A DNA stretch of 64,000 nucleotides. Origin: COE1 sp036310845 (lineage in GTDB: Bacteria > Bacillota > Clostridia > Lachnospirales > Lachnospiraceae). Shown here in pieces: positions 1 to 10,012 of this stretch (position 1 is the first letter of the stretch; each line of letters starts with the position of its first letter). The translations under genes and the position numbers were made by a program. The DNA lies in assembly GCA_036310845.1 (NCBI GenBank), contig JAXJRB010000203.1, forward strand, positions 1 through 64,000, in the 5' to 3' direction. The notes under the pieces were generated by a model. It was not told the DNA's origin and did not search any database. It saw nothing but the letters and a program-made list of their open reading frames with translations.

Positions 1-213
1 AAAAGTGTTTGCTCAGCAGCAAACACTAGCAAGAATTTCTATCGAAATTCTTGTTTAACTACCACTATGTTACAGCAATTTCCTATTACATAAAAAGTGT
101 TTGCTCAGCAGCAAACACTAGCAAGAATTTCTATCGAAATTCTTGTTTAACTACCACTATGTTACAGCAATTTCCTATTACATAAAAAGTGTTTACTCAG
201 CAGCAAACACTAG
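1..213. repeat. 92-bp tandem repeat with two hairpins
   Basis: About 2.3 direct copies with a 92-bp period (equivalent bases at 5, 97 and 189). Each full unit holds hairpin 1 (4-27: AGTGTTTGCT, loop CAGC, AGCAAACACT), hairpin 2 (30-53: CAAGAATTTC, loop TATC, GAAATTCTTG) and a single-stranded tail ending in GTTACAGCAATTTCCTAT. The third copy is only hairpin 1, with one mismatch. A relative with a different hairpin-1 stem but the same CAGC loop lies at 15421-15509, and two decayed relatives at 724-790 and 8676-8720. It sits just upstream of the gene at 260. Function is unknown; it resembles a REP-like or small structured RNA element. Confidence 0.85.
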
Positions 214-259
214 AAAAATAGTTTTATAACCATATTTTATAAAAAGGAGACTTCACACT

Positions 260-697
260 ATGCAAAACAAGAAATACTTTTCTATAAATATAGGACTTCC
301 CTCTATTCTACTTATATTTGTTATATTATGTCTTATTTCGTTTGGCATTCTATCTCTAGTCAGTGCTAATTCTGACTTAAAACTAAGCAAAAAAGTGCTT
401 GCACGCACCACGAACTATTACGCAACCTGCAATAAAGCGGAAGAAATGCTCGCATATGTTCATCAACAACTCTTGGAAGCTTACCTAAGCTGTGATTCCG
501 AAGAAATATATTGGCATAAAATACAAACAATTCCTACTTCCTACTCATACATAATTTCAGATTTGCAAAAGTTAGATATTTCTCTTCGTTTTATCTATCC
601 AACAAACCAAAACGATGACTTATATAAAATTGAAGCATGGCAGATTGTTACAACAAATAATATTGAATATGACGAGTCCCTACATGTTATCCCATAA
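260..697 (+). CDS. small single-pass membrane protein of unknown function
   Basis: 145 residues. The ATG follows AGGAG by ten bases, a convincing ribosome binding site. Residues about 12-36 form one hydrophobic membrane segment (ILLIFVILCLISFGILSLV) after a short positive N-terminus, so the remaining ~110 residues should be outside the cell. That part starts with a predicted helix (KLSKKVLARTTNYYATCNKAEEML) and ends as a mixed domain. The pattern resembles small conserved hypothetical membrane proteins of Lachnospiraceae, but I do not recognise a named family. It converges with rpoC, and a 92-bp tandem repeat lies immediately upstream. Whether it belongs to an operon starting left of the window cannot be seen; no other gene is visible between position 1 and its start. 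Confidence 0.75.
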   Translation: MQNKKYFSINIGLPSILLIFVILCLISFGILSLVSANSDLKLSKKVLARTTNYYATCNKAEEMLAYVHQQLLEAYLSCDSEEIYWHKIQTIPTSYSYIISDLQKLDISLRFIYPTNQNDDLYKIEAWQIVTTNNIEYDESLHVIP

Positions 698-723
698 TAT
701 AATGATTTTCAATGACAGACACT

Positions 724-790
724 CAAAAAATTTTCTATTCTTAAATTTTTTTTAATTCACCCAACACTGCAACATTTTTCTAACATACAA
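724..790. repeat. decayed copy of the double-hairpin repeat
   Basis: An AT-rich hairpin (AAAAATTT / AAATTTTT, about 725-752) is followed by a tail CTGCAACATTTTTCTAACAT that matches the tail of the element at 15421-15509 (GTTACAGCATTTTCCTAATA) with a few changes. Hairpin 1 is not recognisable. It lies between the convergent ends of the gene at 260 and rpoC. Confidence 0.45.
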
Positions 791-791
791 A

Positions 792-821
792 AAGAGTATC
801 GCGTTTTTACACGATACTCTT
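792..821 (-). terminator. rho-independent terminator of rpoBC
   Basis: A perfect 10-bp stem (AAGAGTATCG / CGATACTCTT) with a 10-base loop, followed on the minus strand by a T run (TTTTTG). It lies 10 bases past the rpoC stop codon. Confidence 0.9.
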
Positions 822-831
822 CCACATAAAT

Positions 832-3800
832 TTATTCTTCTACTGTTTCTACTGTTTCCTGTGTTTCTTCAAATGTTTCCTCTTCTTCAATGAAATCTAC
901 TTCTTCATCAAATTCTAAGTCATCATCCATTTTCATATCACAGTCCAACTTAACATTGCGGTATCTCTTCATACCAGTACCAGCTGGAATCAACTTACCA
1001 ATTAATACATTCTCTTTCAAACCAATTAATGGGTCAACCTTACCCTTAATTGCTGCTTCTGTAAGAACCTTAGTTGTCTCCTGGAATGATGCAGCTGATA
1101 AGAAAGAGTTTGTTGCAAGAGCAGCCTTTGTAATACCAAGAATAACATCCTTAGCTTCTGCTGGCTGTTTTCCCTCTGCAAGAAGTTTTTCATTCACATC
1201 ATCAAGCTCAAGTCTGTCAACAAGAGTTCCTGGAAGCAACTCACTATCACCACTTGTCTCGATACGTCTCTTCTTTAACATCTGACGCACAATAACTTCA
1301 ATATGCTTATCTGCAATGTCTACACCCTGCAAACGGTAAACTCTTTGAACCTCACGAAGCAGATAATCCTGAACGGCACTAATCTTTTTGATTTCCAATA
1401 AGTCATGTGGATTAATACTACCTTCTGTAAGCTCATCACCAGCCTCCAAAACAGCTCCATCCATAACTTTAATTCTAGAACCATAAGGAATGAGATATGT
1501 CTTCTCATTAATACCATCAGAAACAATAACTTCACGTTTTTTCTTAGTATCCTTAATTGTAGCTGTACCACCGATTTCAGCAATAATGGCAAGTCCCTTT
1601 GGCTTTCTTGCCTCGAAAAGCTCTTCAACTCGAGGAAGACCCTGTGTAATATCATCACCGGCTACACCACCTGTATGGGAATGTACGCATGGTTAACTGT
1701 GTACCAGGTTCACCGATTGACTGAGCTGCAATAATACCTACTGCTTCACCAATCTGAACAGCCTCACCTGTTGCCATGTTAGCGCCATAACACTTTGCAC
1801 AAATACCAACATGCGATCTACAAGAAAGAATATTTCTAATCTTAACTTTTTCAATTGGTTCACCGTTCTTATCAACACCTGCACTCATAATCTTAGCAGC
1901 ACGGCTAGGAGTAATCATATGATTCTTCTTAACAAGAACATTACCATCTCTATCAAGAATATCCTCACAAGAATATCTTCCTGTGATACGATCCTTTAAT
2001 CCTTCAATGGTTTCTTTACCTTCCATGAATGCAGCAACTTCCATTCCCGGAATAAAGTCCTTACCTTCACAACAGTCAATTTCACGAATAATCAAATCTT
2101 GACAAACGTCAACCATTCGTCTGGTCAAGTAACCAGAGTCAGCAGTACGAAGCGCTGTATCGGAAAGACCTTTACGAGCACCATGCGCAGACATGAAATA
2201 CTCCAATACGTCAAGTCCCTCTCGGAAGTTTGACTTGATTGGCAACTCAATGGTACGACCAGTTGTATCAGCCATCAAACCACGCATACCAGCAAGCTGC
2301 TTGATCTGCTGGTTGGAACCACGGGCACCAGAATCAGCCATCATAAAGATATTATTATACTTATCCAAACCACTAAGAAGTGTCTGTGTCAACTTATCGT
2401 CAGTTTCCTTCCATGTTTCAACAACAGCCTTATAACGTTCTTCCTCTGTCATAAGACCACGACGGAAGTTTACTGTAATACGGTCAACCGTCGCCTGTGC
2501 TTCATCAAGCATCTGTTGCTTTTCCGCAGGAACAGTCATATCTGAAATAGATACAGTCATCGCAGCTCTTGTAGAGTATTTGTAGCCCATAGCCTTAATA
2601 CTATCTAATACTTCTGCTGTCTTTGTTGCACCATGAATATTAATAACCTTTTCCAGAATCTGCTTTAAGCCCTTCTTTCCAACATGGAAATCAACCTCAA
2701 GCAATAATTCATTTTCTGGAACAGTTCTATCTACAAACTCCAAGTCCTGTGGAAGAATCTCATTAAAAATAAATCTTCCTAAAGTAGACTCAACAATTCC
2801 AATCTTAACTTCACCATCCGGCATTGTTTTAGAAACTCTTACCCTGATTCTAGAATGAAGTGTACATTCTCCATTCTCATAAGCAAGGATTGCTTCATTA
2901 ATGTTTCTAAAGCACATACCCTCACCGACAGCACCTGGTCTTTCCTGTGTCAAATAGTAGATACCAAGTACCATATCCTGTGAAGGAACGGCTACCGGAC
3001 CACCATCAGAAGGCTTTAACAAGTTGTTTGGTGAAAGAAGAAGGAAACGACACTCAGCTTGTGCTTCTACAGATAATGGAAGATGCACAGCCATCTGGTC
3101 ACCATCAAAGTCAGCGTTGAACGCTGTACATACCAACGGATGAAGCTTAATAGCTTTACCTTCTACAAGAATCGGCTCAAATGCCTGAATACCAAGTCTA
3201 TGAAGTGTCGGTGCTCGGTTTAACATAACCGGATGCTCCTTAATAACTTCTTCTAAGACATCCCAAACCTGAGAGTCCAACTTCTCAACTAACTTCTTAG
3301 CATGCTTAATATTCTGCGAAATCTGTCTTGCAACGAGTTCCTTCATAACAAAAGGTTTGAAGAGCTCTATTGCCATTTCCTTAGGAAGACCACACTGATA
3401 AATCTTAAGTTCTGGTCCTACAACGATAACGGAACGTCCTGAATAGTCAACTCGCTTTCCTAAGAGGTTCTGACGGAAACGTCCTGATTTACCCTTAAGC
3501 ATATCAGAAAGAGACTTTAACGCTCTGTTACCAGGTCCTGTAACAGGACGACCACGTCTACCGTTATCAATCAATGCGTCAACCGCTTCCTGAAGCATTC
3601 TCTTTTCATTACGAACGATAATATCAGGCGCACCTAATTCAAGAAGTCTCTTTAAACGGTTATTTCTATTGATAATTCTTCTATATAAGTCATTCAAGTC
3701 AGATGTTGCGAAACGTCCACCATCTAACTGAACCATAGGACGTAAATCTGGTGGAATTACAGGAACTGCATCCATAATCATCCACTCAGGTCTATTTCCT

Positions 3801-4483
3801 GAATTTCTAAAGGATTCTACAACCTCAAGCTTCTTTACAATTTTTGCTCGCTTCTGTCCCTTAGTACTCTCATTTTTCAATTCAGCCATTAATTCTTCGC
3901 ATTCTTTTTCAAGATCAATTGCCTCAAGCAATTCCTTAATAGCCTCAGCACCCATTCCTACGCGGAACTTATTGCCCCATTTTTCTCTACCATCCTGATA
4001 TTCCTTTTCAGACAAAACCTGCTTGTATTCAAAGTCAGTTTCCATCGGATCAAGAACAATGTAAGAAGCAAAGTATAATACCTTTTCCAATACTCTAGGA
4101 GTAAGGTCTAGAATTAATCCCATACGGCTTGGGATACCTTTAAAATACCAGATATGAGACACTGGGGCAGCAAGCTCAATGTGCCCCATGCGTTCTCTTC
4201 TTACGCTTGATTTTGTAACCTCTACACCACAACGGTCACAAATTACACCTTTATATCTAATCTTTTTATATTTTCCACAGTGACATTCCCAATCCTTGCT
4301 AGGTCCAAAGATTTTTTCACAATAAAGACCGTCACGTTCCGGCTTCAGAGTTCTGTAGTTAATGGTTTCCGGCTTTGTTACTTCACCTTTAGACCATTCT
4401 CTGATTTTATCTGGGGATGCTAAACCAATCTTAATCGCATCAAAAGATATAGACTGGCATGATTCATTTTTATTCTCAGTCAT
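832..4483 (-). CDS. rpoC: RNA polymerase beta' subunit RpoC, with a one-base frameshift
   Basis: Largest catalytic subunit of RNA polymerase. The first frame (4483 to 1655) holds the N-terminal zinc site (CHCG ... CDRCG), the catalytic Mg-binding motif NADFDGDQ near residue 457, and the second zinc site (CRSHVGICAKC). It then runs out of frame at LTMRTFP. A second frame, open from the same point to 832, continues with HTGGVAGDDITQGLPRVEEL and the conserved RpoC C-terminus, ending in an acidic tail. The cause is one extra base in the GGG run at 1677-1679 (TTCCCAT on the coding strand where TTCCAT is expected). Removing it gives a normal 1216-residue protein. Because rpoC is essential, a sequencing or assembly error is the likeliest explanation. 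It is cotranscribed with rpoB, 93 bases upstream. Confidence 0.93.
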
Positions 4484-4576
4484 TTTGGCTCTCCTTCCAA
4501 TTTATACTATATTGGTAACTTCTCAGAACCTCATTCGCAAAATTACAGTTTAAGTATTGTCCTTTTGCTCATGTGA

Positions 4577-7500
4577 TTACTCATCGAAAGAATCTACATC
4601 ATCGAAATCATCCGCAAAATCTTCGCTAAAGCTCTCGTCATCTTCTTCCTCTACGCTGACAAACTCGCCGCTTTCAGCATCAATCTCCTGCTTCTGATAT
4701 CCTTCAAAGGATTCTTTGTTGTAATCATACTTATTGTCGCCTTCCATTTCAACACGGAAATCTGTCTCACTATAATCAACAGATTCCATAATTTCAACTT
4801 CGTTGCGATCCTCATCATAAACCTTAATATCAAGGCCTAATGACTGTAATTCCTTCAATAATACCTTGAAGGACTCAGGAATACCTGCTTCAGGGATATT
4901 TTCGCCCTTAATAATAGCCTCATAAGTCTTAACACGACCAACAACATCGTCAGACTTAACGGTAAGAATTTCCTGTAAAGTATATGCTGCACCGTAAGCC
5001 TCAAGCGCCCAAACTTCCATTTCTCCGAAACGCTGTCCACCGAACTGAGCCTTACCACCTAATGGCTGCTGTGTAACGAGAGAGTATGGTCCAGTTGAAC
5101 GTGCATGAATCTTATCATCAACCAAGTGATGCAATTTCAAATAATGCATGTGACCAATAGTTACAGGGCTATCAAAATATTCACCTGTTCTACCATCTCT
5201 TAATCTTACCTTACCATCTTTAGAAATAGGAACGCCCTTCCAAAGTTTTCTATGTTCTCTATTTTCAGACAAATACTCTAACACTTCAGGAAGTAATTCT
5301 TCCTTGTACTTAGCCTCGAATTCATCCCATTCAAGATTTACATAGTCGTTTGCTAAGTCCAAAGTATCCATAATATCTTTTTCGTTTGCACCATCAAACA
5401 CTGGCGTTGCAACGTTAAATCCTAATGCTCTTGCAGCAAGAGAAAGATGAATTTCAAGTACCTGTCCGATATTCATACGCGAAGGTACACCCAATGGGTT
5501 TAATACGATATCCAAAGGACGTCCATTTGGCAAATATGGCATATCTTCTACTGGAAGCACTCGAGAAACAACACCCTTGTTACCATGACGACCAGCCATC
5601 TTATCACCAACAGAAATTTTTCTCTTCTGTGCAATATAAATACGTACTGCCTGATTTACACCAGGAGCAAGCTCTGTATCACCATTTGCTCTTGAGAATA
5701 CCTTAGCATCTACTACAACACCGTATTCACCATGAGGAACCTTTAGTGAAGTATCTCTTACTTCTCTTGCCTTCTCTCCAAAGATTGCTCGAAGAAGTCT
5801 TTCTTCAGCTGTAAGCTCTGTTTCACCCTTTGGTGTAACCTTACCAACCAAAATATCACCTGCACGAACCTCTGCACCGATACGAATAATTCCTCTTTCA
5901 TCAAGGTCTTTCAATGCATCATCACCAACACCTGGAACATCTCTTGTAATCTCTTCCGGTCCGAGCTTGGTATCTCTTGCATCTGTTTCATATTCTTCAA
6001 TATGGATAGATGTGTAAACATCTTCCTGTACTAATCTCTCACTCAGAAGAACCGCATCCTCGTAGTTATAACCTTCCCAGGTCATGAATCCGATTAACGG
6101 ATTCTTACCAAGAGCTAATTCTCCACCGCTAGTAGAAGGACCATCTGCAATAACCTGACCTGCTTCTACATGATCTCCCTTAAATACAATTGGTCTCTGA
6201 CTATAACAGTTAGACTGGTTACTTCTTGTAAACTTATAAAGCTTAAATTCTGCCTTTTCTCCATCATCATATGTCATCTTAATTAAATTAGAAGATACAT
6301 ATGTGATTGTACCAGCTTTCTTTGCAACCACACAAACACCTGAGTCAACTGCAGTCTTAACACCCATCCCTGTCTCTACAACCGGAGCTTCTGTAAACAG
6401 AAGAGGAACCGCCTGACGCTGCATGTTTGATCCCATCAGCGCACGGTTAGCATCGTCATTCTGAAGGAACGGAATAGAAGCTGTCGCAACAGAGAATACC
6501 ATCTTAGGAGATACGTCCATATAATCGAACATAGTCTTAGGATATTCCTGCGTTTCGTCAAGATAACGACCTGATACAGAATTACGTACAAAATAGCCAT
6601 TTTCATCCAGCGCCTCATTAGCCTGTGCTACATGGTAATTATCCTCTTCATCCGCAGTCATATATACTACTTCATCTGTAACACGAGGATTCTTAGGATC
6701 TGTCTTATCAATCTTTCTATATGGAGCTTCGATAAATCCATAGTCATTAATTCTTGCATATGAAGCAAGTGAGTTAATCAAACCGATATTAGGACCTTCC
6801 GGAGTTTCAATAGGACACATTCTTCCATAGTGAGAATAGTGAACGTCTCGAACCTCGAATCCGGCACGGTCTCTTGACAAACCACCAGGTCCCAATGCAG
6901 ATAAACGTCTCTTATGAGTAAGCTCACTAAGAGGGTTATTCTGATCCATGAACTGTGACAACTGCGAAGAACCAAAGAACTCTTTAATAGCAGCCTGTAC
7001 TGGTTTAATATTAATAAGCACCTGTGGCGAAACATCATCCGAATCATGTGTGGTCATTCTTTCACGAACAACTCGCTCCATTCTTGACAAACCAATACGA
7101 TACTGGTTCTGCAATAACTCTCCTACCGCTCTGATACGTCTATTACCAAGATGATCAATGTCATCACTGTTTCCAAGACCCTCTTCAAGATGCATATTAT
7201 AATTAATGGAAGCTAAAATATCTTCCTTTGTAATATGTTTTGGAATCAATTCATGTACATTTCTCTGAATCGCATCTGCTAATTCTTCTGGATTTTCAGA
7301 ATACTCTTCTAAAATCTGTCGAAGCACAGGGAAATATACCTGTTCTGTAATGCCAAGTGCCTTAGGATCACAATCAACGAAATTGGTAATATCTACCATC
7401 ATATTAGACAATACCTTGACAATTCTTTCCTCTGTTTGAATCCACACAAACGGAACAGCAGCATTCTGAATCGCATCTGCCATCTCAACTGTAATCTTAT

Positions 7501-8434
7501 CACTCTTCTGACCAAGTACTTCACCTGTGAAAGGATCTACTACATCCTCAGCCAAAACAGCATTACGTATTCTATTCTTTAACGCAAGCTTCTTATTAAA
7601 CTTATAACGACCAACCTTAGCTAAATCATATCTTCTAGCATCGAAGAACATCGCTGTAATAAGATTCTCTGCACTATCTAAACTGAAAGGCTCACCAGGA
7701 CGAATCTTACTATACAATTCCTTTAAGCCTTCCTGATAATTTTCAGAAGTATCTTTAGCAAAAGATGCATGAATCTTCGGTTCATCACCAAATAACTCAA
7801 GAATCTCTTCATTTGTGCCAACACCAAGTGCTCTAATGAACACAGTAATCGGCACCTTTCTTGTTCTATCTACACGCACATAAAAAACATCGTTAGAATC
7901 TGTTTCATACTCTAACCATGCACCACGATTCGGTATTACTGTAGACGAAAACAGCCTTTTACCAATCTTGTCATGCGCAATTCCATAATAAATACCTGGC
8001 GAACGTACCAACTGACTGACAATAACACGTTCAGCACCGTTAATAACGAAGGTACCTGTTTCAGTCATCAGTGGGAAATTACCCATAAAAATCTCATGTT
8101 CACTTATTTCTTCTTTTTCTTTATTATGAAGTCGAACTTTAATTTTTAAGGGGGCTTCATAAGTTAAATCTCTTTCTTTGCACTCTTCAATGGTATGCTT
8201 GATTTCGTTCTCAGCTAAAACGTAATCAACAAATTCCAGACTTAAACGTCCGCTGTAATCGGTAATTGGAGAGATATCTGCAAGTGCTTCCTGTAATCCC
8301 TCATCAAGGAACCATTGATAAGAAGCCTTTTGTACCTCAATCAGGTTAGGCATTTCCAAAACCTCTTTTTGCCTTGAATAGCTCATACGCATCGTTTTAC
8401 CGGCGGTAACTGGACGTATTCTGTTCTTTTCCAT
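4577..8434 (-). CDS. rpoB: RNA polymerase beta subunit RpoB
   Basis: 1285 residues, the normal length for Clostridia. Recognisable beta-subunit blocks occur in order: the lobe and rifampicin-pocket region (FFGSSQLSQFMDQNNPLSEL, then HKRRLSALGPGGL), YGRMCPIETPEGPNIGL, the active-site segment KMAGRHGNKGV, and the C-terminal clamp (GGKAQFGGQRFGEMEVWALE). The ATG lies 6-7 bases after GGGGTG. The C-terminus is a long acidic tail rich in Asp, Glu and Ser. Serine, not asparagine or tyrosine, stands at the common rifampicin-resistance position in the HKRRLSAL stretch, as in sensitive enzymes. The gene has its own sigma-A promoter at 8567-8595 and a 27-bp palindrome (8470-8496) in its leader. It is followed by rpoC. 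Confidence 0.98.
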   Translation of the reverse strand: MEKNRIRPVTAGKTMRMSYSRQKEVLEMPNLIEVQKASYQWFLDEGLQEALADISPITDYSGRLSLEFVDYVLAENEIKHTIEECKERDLTYEAPLKIKVRLHNKEKEEISEHEIFMGNFPLMTETGTFVINGAERVIVSQLVRSPGIYYGIAHDKIGKRLFSSTVIPNRGAWLEYETDSNDVFYVRVDRTRKVPITVFIRALGVGTNEEILELFGDEPKIHASFAKDTSENYQEGLKELYSKIRPGEPFSLDSAENLITAMFFDARRYDLAKVGRYKFNKKLALKNRIRNAVLAEDVVDPFTGEVLGQKSDKITVEMADAIQNAAVPFVWIQTEERIVKVLSNMMVDITNFVDCDPKALGITEQVYFPVLRQILEEYSENPEELADAIQRNVHELIPKHITKEDILASINYNMHLEEGLGNSDDIDHLGNRRIRAVGELLQNQYRIGLSRMERVVRERMTTHDSDDVSPQVLINIKPVQAAIKEFFGSSQLSQFMDQNNPLSELTHKRRLSALGPGGLSRDRAGFEVRDVHYSHYGRMCPIETPEGPNIGLINSLASYARINDYGFIEAPYRKIDKTDPKNPRVTDEVVYMTADEEDNYHVAQANEALDENGYFVRNSVSGRYLDETQEYPKTMFDYMDVSPKMVFSVATASIPFLQNDDANRALMGSNMQRQAVPLLFTEAPVVETGMGVKTAVDSGVCVVAKKAGTITYVSSNLIKMTYDDGEKAEFKLYKFTRSNQSNCYSQRPIVFKGDHVEAGQVIADGPSTSGGELALGKNPLIGFMTWEGYNYEDAVLLSERLVQEDVYTSIHIEEYETDARDTKLGPEEITRDVPGVGDDALKDLDERGIIRIGAEVRAGDILVGKVTPKGETELTAEERLLRAIFGEKAREVRDTSLKVPHGEYGVVVDAKVFSRANGDTELAPGVNQAVRIYIAQKRKISVGDKMAGRHGNKGVVSRVLPVEDMPYLPNGRPLDIVLNPLGVPSRMNIGQVLEIHLSLAARALGFNVATPVFDGANEKDIMDTLDLANDYVNLEWDEFEAKYKEELLPEVLEYLSENREHRKLWKGVPISKDGKVRLRDGRTGEYFDSPVTIGHMHYLKLHHLVDDKIHARSTGPYSLVTQQPLGGKAQFGGQRFGEMEVWALEAYGAAYTLQEILTVKSDDVVGRVKTYEAIIKGENIPEAGIPESFKVLLKELQSLGLDIKVYDEDRNEVEIMESVDYSETDFRVEMEGDNKYDYNKESFEGYQKQEIDAESGEFVSVEEEDDESFSEDFADDFDDVDSFDE

Positions 8435-8469
8435 GACATTTCACCCCGTTCTTCCATGATATATATCTT

Positions 8470-8496
8470 GTAACCATTCAGTAACTTCATAGTTAC
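8470..8496. repeat. 27-bp palindromic repeat, copy 1 (rpoB leader)
   Basis: Imperfect palindrome starting GTAACCATTCAG and ending TTCATAGTTAC. The same 27-bp design recurs at 17911-17937 and 49297-49323. All three lie in the transcribed leader or promoter-proximal region of minus-strand genes, 36 bases before the start codon here. Function unknown. Confidence 0.6.
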
Positions 8497-8566
8497 GAAT
8501 AAAACCCATTCATATTTTCTTTGTAATGGGATTCTTTGCACAATTTAACACAATAGCGCAAACTAC

Positions 8567-8595
8567 ATAATAACACAAGTGTTTTCCTAAGTCAA
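8567..8595 (-). promoter_or_regulatory. sigma-A promoter of rpoB
   Basis: On the minus strand TTGACT (8590-8595) and TATTAT (8567-8572) are separated by exactly 17 bases. The start codon lies about 130 bases downstream, leaving a leader that holds the 27-bp palindrome. Confidence 0.8.
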
Positions 8596-8675
8596 TAAGT
8601 AATTTATTTTTTTCTAATCGTTACCATCCACTCCATTGCAGTAACACACGAAAATCCATCCCTATTTACTTCGCA

Positions 8676-8720
8676 AAAGGATTTTGCTTAGCAAATCTAC
8701 ATAACAGCATTTTTTCTATC
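8676..8720. repeat. possible decayed copy of the double-hairpin repeat
   Basis: A short hairpin region (GCAAAAGGATTTTGC) is followed by TCTACATAACAGCATTTTTT, close to the repeat tail TCTACGTTACAGCATTTTCC at 15421-15509. It lies between the rplL terminator and the rpoB promoter. The rest of 8597-8727 shows nothing else I can name. Confidence 0.4.
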
Positions 8721-8727
8721 ATTTAAA

Positions 8728-8754
8728 AAAGACCGGAATCAAATTCCGGTCTTT
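8728..8754 (-). terminator. terminator of rplJ-rplL
   Basis: Stem AAAGACCGGAAT / ATTCCGGTCTTT with a short loop, with a T-rich tract on the minus-strand exit side. It follows the rplL stop by 17 bases and separates rplJL from the rpoB promoter. Confidence 0.9.
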
Positions 8755-8770
8755 AAAAATCTGGTTTAAA

Positions 8771-9145
8771 TTACTTAATAGTAACTTTTGCACCAACTTC
8801 TTCAAGCTTAGCCTTGATTTCATCAGCTTCTGCCTTAGAAGCAGCTTCCTTAAGCATCTTAGGAGCGTTATCTACTAAATCCTTAGCTTCCTTTAAGCCA
8901 AGACCTGTTGCTTCACGAACAACCTTGATAACCTTAACCTTTTCAGAACCAACTTCTGTTAATTCAACGTCGAACTCTGTCTTCTCTTCAGCTGCTTCTG
9001 CTGCACCACCTGCTGCTGCAACTACAACACCTGCTGCTGCAGATACACCAAACTCTTCTTCACAAGCTTTTACTAAATCATTTAATTCTAATACTGTTAA
9101 CTCTTTAATAGCTTCAATAAATTCTGCTGTTGTTAATTTTGCCAT
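8771..9145 (-). CDS. rplL: 50S ribosomal protein L7/L12
   Basis: 124 residues, normal length. It has the N-terminal dimerisation helices (TTAEFIEAIKELTVLELNDL), an Ala/Gly-rich hinge (about residues 35-50), and the C-terminal factor-binding domain with KVIKVVREATGLGLKEAKDL, which contacts translation factors at the ribosome stalk. The ATG is preceded by GGAGG. It lies 59 bases downstream of rplJ, whose product anchors the L12 dimers, and is closed by the terminator at 8728. Confidence 0.98.
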   Translation of the reverse strand: MAKLTTAEFIEAIKELTVLELNDLVKACEEEFGVSAAAGVVVAAAGGAAEAAEEKTEFDVELTEVGSEKVKVIKVVREATGLGLKEAKDLVDNAPKMLKEAASKAEADEIKAKLEEVGAKVTIK

Positions 9146-9204
9146 TTTTTATTTACCTCCATAGATTAATTTCTTTTTCTTTTAATAAGTTTCTTCCTTA
9201 CGGA

Positions 9205-9741
9205 TTATTCTGCCGCTGCTTCTTCTACTGCAGGAGCTGCTGCTTCACATGCGTCAGCGCCACCCTTTTCTGCAATCTGATTAAGCACACGAGCGAAGTT
9301 TGTAATAGGAGACTGAATGCTTCCAAGGAACTTGGAAAGTAATTCTTCTCTTGAAGGAATGTTTGCGATTTCAGCCATTCCCTTAGCGTCATATACGACA
9401 CCTTCTACAACACCTGCCTTGATTTCAAGCGCCTTACATCCCTTAGCAAACTTTGCTAAAACTCTTGCTGGAGCAGTTGCATCATCCTTGCTGATTGCAA
9501 TTGCATTTGTACCTTCAAGACTTGCTGTTAAACCTTCAAATTCAGTTCCAGCGAATGCACGTGTCATCATTGTGTTCTTGTAAACCTTGTAAACAACACC
9601 TGCTTCACGAAGCTGCTTACGAAGAGTTGTATCTTCTGCTACTGTAATTCCACGATAGTCAACAACAACAACAGATGCTGCATCTTTAATGTGAGCAGAA
9701 ATTTCTTCTACTATAGGCTGTTTTAATTCGATCTTTGCCAT
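9205..9741 (-). CDS. rplJ: 50S ribosomal protein L10
   Basis: 178 residues, normal length. The N-terminal rRNA-binding domain includes VVVDYRGITVAEDTTLRKQL, followed by KVYKNTMMTRA. The C-terminal helix binds L7/L12 dimers. The start has AAGGAGG seven bases upstream. The product forms the base of the ribosomal stalk and, in Firmicutes, binds the leader of its own mRNA to lower expression; a matching leader and attenuator lie at 9818-9947. Cotranscribed with rplL. Confidence 0.98.
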   Translation of the reverse strand: MAKIELKQPIVEEISAHIKDAASVVVVDYRGITVAEDTTLRKQLREAGVVYKVYKNTMMTRAFAGTEFEGLTASLEGTNAIAISKDDATAPARVLAKFAKGCKALEIKAGVVEGVVYDAKGMAEIANIPSREELLSKFLGSIQSPITNFARVLNQIAEKGGADACEAAAPAVEEAAAE

Positions 9742-9817
9742 TTTCTTACCTCCTTATAGATTCTATTGGATTCAGACTCTCATCCTCATCCTGCCGAATT
9801 GGAGTTCTATATAGTAT

Positions 9818-9947
9818 AAAAAACTCTGTCTTTAGGAAGACAGAGAAATAGAATCATAATCAATAAAACTCTTCTTCCTCGGTAGGCGATACCCTTACGC
9901 TTTGATTACTCTCAGCACCTACTGTCTTCGGCACGGTTTTATAAACC
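9818..9947 (-). ncRNA. L10-type ribosomal protein leader with attenuator
   Basis: The transcribed leader of rplJ contains, on the minus strand, GAAGACAGTAGGTGCTGAG, then CCTACCGAGGAAGAAG, which resemble the conserved internal loop and stem of Firmicutes L10 leaders. It ends in a strong intrinsic terminator (9824-9845: CTCTGTCTTCCTAAAGACAG then T6). This fits feedback control, with excess L10-L12 complex promoting termination. The segment 9742-9817 between attenuator and rplJ holds only the ribosome binding site. Boundaries are approximate; a covariance-model scan was not possible. Confidence 0.75.
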
Positions 9948-9953
9948 TTTGCT

Positions 9954-9983
9954 ATAATATCACAACCCGTTCCTTTGTGTCAA
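9954..9983 (-). promoter_or_regulatory. sigma-A promoter of rplJ-rplL
   Basis: Consensus TTGACA (minus strand, 9978-9983), 18-base spacer, TATTAT (9954-9959). It sits immediately upstream of the L10-type leader. Confidence 0.88.
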
Positions 9984-10012
9984 CAGTATTTTTTATGTTT
10001 TAATATTTTTAT

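Noticed and set aside
1..213. The tandem repeat as a CRISPR array
   Set aside because: The period is a constant 92 bp with the whole unit repeated, and there are no distinct spacers or cas genes.
890..1285. Plus-strand open frame inside rpoC
   Set aside because: It is the antisense shadow of conserved rpoC coding sequence, without a ribosome binding site.
1655..1696. Programmed frameshift in rpoC
   Set aside because: No slippery heptamer, no downstream structure and no precedent; one extra G in a short run is more simply an error or mutation.
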